From contig JAUPTP010000190.1 of the NCBI GenBank assembly GCA_030918015.1, forward strand, positions 1 to 5,566: 5,566 nt of DNA, read 5' to 3'. Positions 1 to 5,054 of this stretch are shown here, one piece after another (positions within the stretch are counted from its first letter, which is position 1; the number at the start of each line of letters is the position of its first letter). Under the pieces are notes generated by a model, which was not told the DNA's origin, did no database searches, and worked only from the letters and a program-made list of their open reading frames with translations. The DNA comes from Pseudomonadota bacterium (GTDB lineage: Bacteria; Pseudomonadota; Gammaproteobacteria; Burkholderiales; Burkholderiaceae_C). A program made the position numbers and the translations under genes.

Positions 1-864
1 CTGCAGGCCACGGTGGCCCGCCTGGAGGCCGAGGCGGCCGGGCGCGGGCCGCTCTTCCCGGCCGAGGTGCGCGCGCAGCCCGGGCTGGTCGCCGCCGAGA
101 CCGAGGCCTTCCAGGCCCGGCGCCGGGCGCTGGACGAGGCCGTGGCCGTCACCCGCTCGAGCCTGGCGCTGCTCGACAGCGAGCTGGCCACCGCCCGGCA
201 GATGGCCGCGCGCGGACTGATGTCCGACATCGAGGTGCTGCGCCTGGAGCGCCAGCGCAACGACCTGCAGATGCAGATGGCCGAGCGCATCAACCGTTTC
301 CGCCAGGACGCGGCCACCGACCTGGTGCGGGTGCGCAGCGAGCTGGCCCAGCTCGGCGAGCAGCAGGTCGCGCGCATCGATGCGCTGCAGCGCACCACGC
401 TGAAGGCGCCGGTGCGCGGCATCGTCAAGAACCTGCGCATCACCACACGCGGCGGGGTGGTGGGTGCGGGGGCACCGATCCTCGAGCTGGTGCCGGTCGG
501 CGAGACGGTGCGCATCGAGGCCCGGCTGGCCCCGGCCGATGCCGGCTTCGTGCGGGTGGGCATGCCCGCCACCGTCAAGCTCGACAGCTACGACTACTAC
601 CGCTATGGCGGCATCGAGGGCGAGGTGGAATACATCAGCCCCGACACGCTGGAGGCCGGCAACGCGCCCAACGGACAGCCGCAGACGCACTACCGGGTGC
701 GCGTGAGCACCCGTGTCTCCACCCTGCAGGGCACCGATGGCCGGCCGCTGCCGGTGCTGCCGGGCATGACCGGCTCGGTCGAGATCCGCACCGGCGATCG
801 CAGCGTGCTGGAGTTCCTCGTCTCGCCGATGCTCAAGGGCCGGGAAGCCTTCCGGGAGCGCTGA
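1..864 (+). CDS. HlyD-family type I secretion periplasmic adaptor (membrane fusion protein), 5' end missing
   Basis: The reading frame is open from base 1 and ends at TGA 862-864, so 287 C-terminal residues are present. Family members are usually about 430-470 residues, so the cytoplasmic tail, membrane anchor and first half of the lipoyl domain should lie upstream. Numbering from base 1, residues about 1-130 form long charged helices, the hairpin that reaches TolC. Residues 134-145 (LKAPVRGIVKNL) are the second half of the lipoyl/barrel-sandwich domain. This is followed by GGVV and a beta-barrel domain with the family signature around SYDYYRYGG (196-204) and ISPDT. The C-terminus ends in EAFRER, typical of these adaptors. 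The protein would link an inner-membrane ABC transporter to an outer-membrane channel to export a large unfolded protein such as an RTX toxin or adhesin. The TolC-family gene follows after 2 bases, so the two are surely co-transcribed. The substrate cannot be read from this window. Confidence 0.93.
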   Translation: MQATVARLEAEAAGRGPLFPAEVRAQPGLVAAETEAFQARRRALDEAVAVTRSSLALLDSELATARQMAARGLMSDIEVLRLERQRNDLQMQMAERINRFRQDAATDLVRVRSELAQLGEQQVARIDALQRTTLKAPVRGIVKNLRITTRGGVVGAGAPILELVPVGETVRIEARLAPADAGFVRVGMPATVKLDSYDYYRYGGIEGEVEYISPDTLEAGNAPNGQPQTHYRVRVSTRVSTLQGTDGRPLPVLPGMTGSVEIRTGDRSVLEFLVSPMLKGREAFRER

Positions 865-866
865 TC

Positions 867-2270
867 ATGACCGAGCGTTCGCGTCGTTTCGCCTCCGTCC
901 TGCTGCTGGCGGCCGCGCTGCTGCCGGGCAGCTGGCCCCGGCCGGTGCAGGCCGCCGAGCCGGTCTCCCCGGCGACTTGCCAGGACGAGGGGGCAGTGCC
1001 GATTCCCGCGGCGGACGGTGCGGTCGCAGGGGCTGCCCGCGTGGCCACGCCGGTGCTGTCTCGGCTGGTGCGCGAGGCCGTGGCCCGCAGCGCGGAGGTG
1101 GCCGGCCAGATCGGCAGCAGCCGTGCCTACCGCCAGGACCAGCGCCAGGCCGAGGCGGGCAGTGCGCCGCAGCTGGGCCTGAGCGGCAGCGCGGTGTGGG
1201 GCCGCAGTCGCAACGACCTCTATGGCGGCAGCGACGCCAGCCAGGCCGGTCTCGGGCTGACGCTGTCGGCCCCGCTCTATGACGGCGGGCGTGTGCGGGC
1301 CGAGGCGGGCTATTACCAAGGCCTGGCCGAGGCCGGCGAGCTGGGCGTCGTGGCGGTGCGCGAGCAGGTCGCGCTCGAGACGCTGCTGGGCGCGATCGAG
1401 CGCCGGCGCCAGCAGCGGCTGCTCGCGGTCTGGGACCGGCAGGTCGCGCGCATGCAGTGTCTGGTCCACCAGATCGGCCAGATCGTCGAGCTCGATCGCG
1501 GGCGCGGCAGCGAGCGGGTGCAGGCGGGCAAGAGCCTGCGCCAGGCCGAGCTCTCGCGGGCCGAGACCGGCGCACAGCTGCGCCAGTCCGAGGTGCGGCT
1601 GCAGCGTCTGGCTGGCGTGCCCCCCGCCCAGGCTGATCTGCCCGACATGCTGCCCGACGACCTGCCCGATGACGCGCTGCCGCTCGAGGCCTTGGCCGAG
1701 ACGCCGGAGCTGCGCCAGCTGCAGCGCCAGGCCGAGGCCCTGGACCGCTATGTCCAGGCCCTGCAGGCGGCGCAGGCGCCCCAGCTGCGCTGGCAGGTCG
1801 GCGCGACCCAGGCCCGTCAGCCCGGACTGGGCAGCGCGAACTGGAATGCCGGCGTGGTCCTGAACATGACGCTGGCCGATGGCGGTGCTGCGGTCGCGGG
1901 TGTGCAGGCCGCGGTCGAGCGGGCCGAGGCCACCCGCCGCCAGCGCGAGGCCCGGCTGGAGGATCGCACCCGCCAGTTGCTGGCGCTGCAGGAAACGGCC
2001 CAGGCGGCGCAGGCCCGTCGTGACCGCCTCGATGCCTTGCTGATCGACAGCGACCAGCTGCGGCGTGCCACTTTCGAGCAGTGGGCGCGGCTGGGCCGGC
2101 GCTCGCTCTTCGATCTGATCTCGGCCGAGACCGAGCATTACCAGCTGCAGCTCGGGCGGGTGCAGGCCGAGCATGAGCTGCTGGCCGCGCGGCTGCAGAT
2201 GCGCGCGCTCAGCCCCGGGCTGCTGCCCTGGCTGGCGCCGGAGCTGGTGCCGGCCATGCCGGTGCGTTGA
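867..2270 (+). CDS. TolC-family outer-membrane channel of a type I secretion system
   Basis: This 467-residue protein starts at ATG 867, with GGGAG at 854-858 eight bases upstream. Residues 1-29 look like a Sec signal peptide: MTERSRR, a Leu/Ala-rich core, then cleavage near VQA-AE. The mature part has the twofold TolC repeat. The first half contains LYDGGR (137-142), the classic turn after the first outer-membrane strands, and the second half contains the matching LADGG (336-340). Long Gln/Arg/Glu-rich amphipathic helices surround both. The C-terminal half has the usual pattern through RRSLFDLISAETEHYQLQ. It would form a trimeric channel across the outer membrane and periplasm. Its position directly behind the HlyD-like gene points to dedicated type I secretion rather than general drug efflux. 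LapE/AggA-like adhesin exporters are a plausible subgroup, but that is inference. An acidic LPD repeat sits at residues 258-269. Confidence 0.93.
   Translation: MTERSRRFASVLLLAAALLPGSWPRPVQAAEPVSPATCQDEGAVPIPAADGAVAGAARVATPVLSRLVREAVARSAEVAGQIGSSRAYRQDQRQAEAGSAPQLGLSGSAVWGRSRNDLYGGSDASQAGLGLTLSAPLYDGGRVRAEAGYYQGLAEAGELGVVAVREQVALETLLGAIERRRQQRLLAVWDRQVARMQCLVHQIGQIVELDRGRGSERVQAGKSLRQAELSRAETGAQLRQSEVRLQRLAGVPPAQADLPDMLPDDLPDDALPLEALAETPELRQLQRQAEALDRYVQALQAAQAPQLRWQVGATQARQPGLGSANWNAGVVLNMTLADGGAAVAGVQAAVERAEATRRQREARLEDRTRQLLALQETAQAAQARRDRLDALLIDSDQLRRATFEQWARLGRRSLFDLISAETEHYQLQLGRVQAEHELLAARLQMRALSPGLLPWLAPELVPAMPVR
1638..1670 (+). repeat. 12-base-period tandem repeat within the tolC-like gene (LPDx units)
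   Basis: CTGCCCGAC at 1638-1646 recurs at 1650-1658 and, as CTGCCCGAT, at 1662-1670. The period is 12 bases and in frame, giving LPDM-LPDD-LPDD. It lies just after the LAGVPP segment that ends the first helical hairpin, so it encodes an acidic linker before the second repeat of the channel. It may reflect replication slippage in GC-rich DNA. Confidence 0.6.
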
Positions 2271-2285
2271 GCAGAGCGCGGCAGT

Positions 2286-3581
2286 TCACTCGCCATCGAC
2301 GACGAGGCGATCCCGGCCAGTCGCCTTGGCCGCGTACAGCGCCCGGTCGGCCCGCTCGATCAGGTCTTCCAGGCGCGCCATGCCCGACTGCATCAAGGCC
2401 AGGCCGGCACTGACCGTGTAGCGGATCACCGTGCCGTCGGCCAGCGTGATCGGGTCGGCGGACATGGCCCGGCGCAGCCGCTCGGCCACCAGCCGGGCGC
2501 CCTCCAGTCCGGTCGACGGCAGCAGCACGGCGAACTCCTCGCCGCCAATGCGCGCGGGCAGGTCGACCTGTCGCAGCGAGCGCAGCATCACCCCGGCCAG
2601 ATGGCGCAGCACCTCGTCGCCGGCCGGGTGGCCGTGCCGGTCGTTGATGCGCTTGAAGTGGTCCGCATCGAGCAGGATCAGGGCCAGAGGGCGAGGGGCG
2701 CGCTGCCAGCGCTCGATCTCGCGCTGGCCGCTCTCGAAGAAGACCCGCCGGTTGGCCAGGCCGGTCAGGTGATCGGTCTCGCTGGCGCGGCGGCGCTTTT
2801 CGTGCGCGTCGCGGCGGTCGCTGATGTCGCGCAGCACCAGGCTGAAACCGGGCGCCGTCTCCTCGGGGGCGCTGGTGTCGGCCAGCGGCACGATCATCGT
2901 GCTGCCCCAGTAGCGTTGTCCGTCGGCGCGCACCAGCCAGCCCTCGTCCATGCTCCAGCCGTCGACGCGGGCCTCGTGCAGCCGGTCGAGCAGCCGCTCT
3001 GGCGTCACGGCGCCCTGGGCATAGAAGAGCGCTGCGCTCTGGCCCAGGGCCTGCTCGCGCGTGAAGCCGGTCATGCGGCCGGCCGGCTCGGACCAGCCGT
3101 TGATGCAGCCACTGGCGTCCAGGCTCAGAGCCGCATGGTCCTGGATGCCGGTCAGCGTCGCGTTCAGCCAGGCCTGGCTCTGGCGGAGCTGGCGCTCTCG
3201 TTCGACCTGGGTGGTGATGTCCGACAGCACCGTGATCAGCAGGTCGGCGCGCAGTCGGCGCAAGGTCAGGGAGATCACCTGCGTGCGCGACCGGCCCGCC
3301 GGACCGATGCGCAGGGTCAGCGCCTCGCCGTCGAGCAGCAGCTCGCCGGGCGCTCCGTGCATCGCCCGGTGCGGCAGATCGGGCAGGGTCGGAGCGAGCA
3401 GGTCGAACAGGTTGTCGAGGCGCTGGCCGCCGGACAGGGGCAGCAGCAGCTGTGCAGCGGCCGCATTGATGCGCTCGATGCAGCCGCTGTCGTCTGTCTG
3501 CACCAGACCGATCGGTGCGGCGTAGAGCAGCTGCCGCAGGACTTCGTGCTCATCGCCGTCGGTCGGATCGACTGCCATCAC
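2286..3581 (-). CDS. PAS-PAS-GGDEF diguanylate cyclase
   Basis: This 431-residue protein makes cyclic di-GMP from two GTP. Residues about 12-125 form a first PAS-like domain (APIGLVQTDDSGCIERIN), and about 136-255 a second (DASGCINGWSEPAGRMTGFT through RADGQRYWG to LVLRDISDRR). A short charged helical linker leads to the GGDEF domain from D270 (DHLTGLANRR, 270-279). Catalytic features are intact: metal-binding D305 in DADHFK, GHPAGD (317-322), and GGEEF at 346-350. RQVD (337-340), five residues before GGEEF, is the RxxD inhibitory site, so product feedback inhibition is expected. No signal peptide or membrane helix is visible, so it should be cytosolic. GTG at 3581 sits 8 bases after AGGAGG. 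ATG at 3578, one codon later, is an almost equal alternative with an 11-base gap. The gene begins 19 bases after the PYP-like gene ends, implying one transcript and a shared signalling role. No EAL domain follows, so only synthesis is expected. Confidence 0.95.
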   Translation of the reverse strand: MMAVDPTDGDEHEVLRQLLYAAPIGLVQTDDSGCIERINAAAAQLLLPLSGGQRLDNLFDLLAPTLPDLPHRAMHGAPGELLLDGEALTLRIGPAGRSRTQVISLTLRRLRADLLITVLSDITTQVERERQLRQSQAWLNATLTGIQDHAALSLDASGCINGWSEPAGRMTGFTREQALGQSAALFYAQGAVTPERLLDRLHEARVDGWSMDEGWLVRADGQRYWGSTMIVPLADTSAPEETAPGFSLVLRDISDRRDAHEKRRRASETDHLTGLANRRVFFESGQREIERWQRAPRPLALILLDADHFKRINDRHGHPAGDEVLRHLAGVMLRSLRQVDLPARIGGEEFAVLLPSTGLEGARLVAERLRRAMSADPITLADGTVIRYTVSAGLALMQSGMARLEDLIERADRALYAAKATGRDRLVVDGE

Positions 3582-3589
3582 GGGGCGAT

Positions 3590-3595
3590 CCTCCT
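3590..3595 (-). promoter_or_regulatory. Strong ribosome binding site of the diguanylate cyclase gene
   Basis: Read on the minus strand this is AGGAGG, a near-perfect Shine-Dalgarno sequence. It lies in the 19-base gap between the PYP-like stop (3601-3603) and the cyclase start. The gap is 8 bases to GTG 3581 and 11 to ATG 3578, which slightly favours GTG. The cyclase therefore does not depend only on translational coupling. Confidence 0.7.
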
Positions 3596-3600
3596 GGAGC

Positions 3601-3990
3601 TCAGAGCCGCTGGACGAGCACGTAGCGCCCCGGCCGTCCGGGAGCGGCCAGCAGCCGCAGTCGGACTGGCGTGGGCTTCATTCGCAGCGTCAGCACGAAG
3701 TCGACGCTCAGATCGAGCGTTGCTCCTGCCGCCTCCGCATCCTCGAAGCGCTGGGCGATCAGGTAGTTGTTCATGCACTGGGCCACCACCGAGAACAGCG
3801 GCATCCCCACCACGCGAGAGGGATGCAGTCCGGCGGCGCGCGACTCGTAGCCGTTGTAGCGGCAGACGACCATGTCGGCACCAAAACCGATGACGCCGAA
3901 GGACAGCGCATCGAGCGTGGCATCGTCGGCCTCCTCCAGGAAGGCGTGCAGGTCGGGCTGGTCGAAACCGGGGAGCTGTGCGTCGTTCAC
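3601..3990 (-). CDS. Photoactive yellow protein (PYP)-like PAS-domain protein
   Basis: The 129-residue product matches the length and order of PYP (125 residues in Halorhodospira halophila), aligned here from memory. A short N-terminal cap leads to DDATLDALSFGVIGF, equivalent to PYP DDGQLDGLAFGAI. With a constant offset of +3, Y45, N46 and E49 match Tyr42, Asn43 and Glu46. G62 and F66 match Gly59 and Phe63, and C72 matches the chromophore-bearing Cys69. After one inserted residue, M104 matches Met100 and the end QRL matches KRV. Differences are Q71 for Pro68, A53 for Thr50 and L55 for Arg52. PYP binds p-coumaric acid as a thioester and responds to blue light. Whether this one does is unproven, and no tyrosine ammonia-lyase or coumaroyl-CoA ligase gene is in the window. 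Some databases may label such proteins only as PAS-domain proteins. GTG 3990 was chosen because AGGA lies 9 bases upstream and the length fits. The open frame reaches 4077 but would run into the tRNA. It probably acts with the cyclase 19 bases downstream. Confidence 0.85.
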   Translation of the reverse strand: MNDAQLPGFDQPDLHAFLEEADDATLDALSFGVIGFGADMVVCRYNGYESRAAGLHPSRVVGMPLFSVVAQCMNNYLIAQRFEDAEAAGATLDLSVDFVLTLRMKPTPVRLRLLAAPGRPGRYVLVQRL

Positions 3991-3999
3991 GTCGGTGCA

Positions 4000-4003
4000 T
4001 CCT
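4000..4003 (-). promoter_or_regulatory. Ribosome binding site that fixes the start of the PYP-like gene
   Basis: AGGA on the minus strand lies 9 bases before GTG 3990. The frame stays open upstream to 4077, but that extension overlaps the 3' end of tRNA-Ser (4050-4077) and adds 29 residues with no PYP counterpart. This modest Shine-Dalgarno sequence and family length decide the start. Confidence 0.5.
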
Positions 4004-4016
4004 GACTGACGGCGGT

Positions 4017-4037
4017 CGGCTGCGCCCGTGGCAGCCG
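4017..4037. other. Perfect inverted repeat (stem-loop) between tRNA-Ser and the PYP-like gene
   Basis: CGGCTGC at 4017-4023 and GCAGCCG at 4031-4037 can form a 7-base-pair, GC-rich stem with a 7-base loop. It lies 12 bases past the tRNA 3' end (4050) and 26 bases before GTG 3990 in the minus-strand direction. No T-run follows on either strand, so it is not a standard intrinsic terminator. It could protect the processed tRNA end, pause polymerase, or act as a weak or factor-dependent terminator. Chance is also possible in such GC-rich sequence. Confidence 0.45.
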
Positions 4038-4049
4038 GAGAAGATCTGC

Positions 4050-4139
4050 TGGCGGAGGCGGTGAGATTCGAACTCACGAAAGGGTCTCCCCTTCGCCGGT
4101 TTTCAAGACCGGTGCCTTCAACCGCTCGGCCACACCTCC
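4050..4139 (-). tRNA. tRNA-Ser, anticodon UGA
   Basis: The 90-base length reflects the long variable arm typical of class II tRNA-Ser. The acceptor strand GGAGGTG (4139-4133) pairs with CGCCTCC (4060-4054), including one G-T pair. The discriminator base is G at 4053 and CCA is encoded at 4052-4050. The anticodon stem CCGGT/ACCGG encloses loop CTTGAAA, with anticodon TGA at 4105-4103. The variable arm lies around GAAGGGGAGACCCTTTC, and the T arm carries GAGTTCGAATCTC. It reads UCA and, by wobble, other UCN serine codons. It lies 29 bases after apaH and 59 before the PYP-like gene on the same strand, so read-through in either direction is possible. Confidence 0.97.
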
Positions 4140-4151
4140 AGCAGGGTGATC

Positions 4152-4157
4152 ATTGTA
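4152..4157 (-). promoter_or_regulatory. Probable -10 box of the tRNA-Ser promoter
   Basis: On the minus strand this is TACAAT, one base from the consensus TATAAT, and it lies 12 bases before the tRNA 5' end at 4139. Transcription would start about 6 bases before the mature tRNA. The surrounding 30 bases are clearly more AT-rich than the rest of the window. No good -35 hexamer was found at 16-18 bases; that region is the end of apaH. The call rests on the -10 match and its position. Confidence 0.4.
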
Positions 4158-4174
4158 GTCAGAAGTGGTCAGAA
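4158..4174 (-). repeat. Short direct repeat TTCTGAC x2 at the apaH end / tRNA promoter
   Basis: On the minus strand TTCTGAC occurs at 4174-4168 and again at 4164-4158, with a 10-base period of about one helical turn. The first copy contains the apaH stop codon TGA (4171-4169). The second lies directly upstream of the TACAAT box. It could be a protein-binding site on one face of the DNA, or a chance repeat. Confidence 0.35.
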
Positions 4175-4990
4175 CGGCGCGAGCGCCTGAGCGCATTCGA
4201 TGCCGACGAGTTCACGCCGACCGCCATCGATGCGTGCGGCGGTGAGCCGGCCGCCCCAGACACAGCCGGTGTCGAGCGCCAGCAGGTCGGGTCGGTCGAG
4301 CGTGCCCAGCGTCGACCAGTGGCCGAACGCGACCGGCGTGCCCTCGGTGCGCCGGCCGGGAATGTCGAACCAGGGCCGCAGGTGGGCCGGGGCGGCGTCG
4401 GCGCTTTCCTTGAGCTGGAAGTCCATCGTGCCGTCGGCCTCGCAGAAGCGGATGCGGGTCAGCACGTTGATGATCAGCCGCAGCCGGTCGTGGCCGGCCA
4501 GCGTGTCGTCCCAGCGTGCCGGCGTGTTGCCATACATCACCTTCAGGAAGCCGGGCAGGTCGGGGCTGCGCAGCATCGCCTCGGCCTCGGCGGCCAGGGC
4601 CAGCGTCTGCGCCGCATCCCACTGCGGCACCACGCCGGCGTGCACCATCAGCCAGCCATGCGCCTGCACCGCCAGGCGCTGGTGGCGCAGCCAGTCCAGC
4701 CAGGCCTCGCGGCGCGGGCTGGCGAGAATCTCGCCGAGCGTGTCGGAGCGGTGCGGCGCGCGCACCCCGTGCGCCACCGCCAGCAGGTGCAGGTCGTGGT
4801 TGCCCAGCAGGCAGGTGGCCGCATCGCCCAGGCCGGCCAGCCGCTCGAGCACCTTCAGCGAGCACGGGCCGCGGTTGACCAGGTCGCCCAGCAGGTAGAC
4901 ATGGTCGCGCGAGGGGGAGAAGTCCAGGGTGGCCAGCAGGCGCTCGAGGGCGTCGCAGCAGCCTTGCAGGTCGCCGATGAGGTAGATCAT
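4169..4990 (-). CDS. apaH: Symmetrical bis(5'-nucleosyl)-tetraphosphatase ApaH
   Basis: This 273-residue enzyme cleaves Ap4A and related dinucleoside polyphosphates into nucleoside diphosphates in the cytosol, and family knowledge links ApaH to removal of NpN caps from RNA. E. coli ApaH is about 280 residues. The metallophosphoesterase motifs are in order: GDLQG (6-10), GDLVNRGP (35-42), GNHDLHLLAV (63-72), HAG (117-119), GHW (223-225) and the diagnostic DTGCVWGGRLTA (240-251). The first motif has Gln where E. coli has His; I recall GDLQG in other proteobacterial ApaH proteins, so this need not mean loss of activity. ATG 4990 was chosen because MIYLIGDLQG is the standard N-terminus. The open frame runs further upstream to 5398, but that would overlap the divergent CorC-like gene and add unrelated sequence. 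The Shine-Dalgarno match is weak (TCGGGG). tRNA-Ser follows after 29 bases. Confidence 0.97.
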   Translation of the reverse strand: MIYLIGDLQGCCDALERLLATLDFSPSRDHVYLLGDLVNRGPCSLKVLERLAGLGDAATCLLGNHDLHLLAVAHGVRAPHRSDTLGEILASPRREAWLDWLRHQRLAVQAHGWLMVHAGVVPQWDAAQTLALAAEAEAMLRSPDLPGFLKVMYGNTPARWDDTLAGHDRLRLIINVLTRIRFCEADGTMDFQLKESADAAPAHLRPWFDIPGRRTEGTPVAFGHWSTLGTLDRPDLLALDTGCVWGGRLTAARIDGGRRELVGIECAQALAPF

Positions 4991-5001
4991 GGCCCCGATT
5001 C

Positions 5002-5010
5002 TGCTACGCT
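5002..5010 (+). promoter_or_regulatory. Possible extended -10 element for the CorC-like gene
   Basis: TGCTACGCT contains an extended TG followed by TACGCT. It would give a start of transcription near 5017, about 38 bases before ATG 5055, inside the divergent apaH/CorC gap. The -35 position (about 4982-4987) holds no recognisable hexamer. This is a weak, position-supported guess. Confidence 0.22.
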
Positions 5011-5054
5011 CGGCGGGCCTCAACTTCCGGCGCGGCGGCTTGACCGTGCCTGTC

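Noticed and set aside
690..2174. Long minus-strand open frame (494 codons) opposite the TolC-like gene
   Set aside because: It is an antisense shadow caused by GC-rich codon use. Its product is a low-complexity Leu/Gln/Arg/Ala string with no motif, while the plus strand has a clear TolC protein with a signal peptide.
2249..2263. GCCGG...CCGGT near the tolC end as a terminator hairpin
   Set aside because: The stem is only 4-5 base pairs, lies inside the coding region and has no T-run.
2601..3893. Long plus-strand open frame (430 codons) opposite the cyclase and PYP-like genes
   Set aside because: It has no recognisable domain and would span two convincing genes on the other strand. Its composition is typical of a reverse-complement frame.
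3578..4000. Minus-strand frame starting at ATG 4000
   Set aside because: It is out of frame with the PYP-like protein and its product is an Arg/Ala-rich string with no family likeness.
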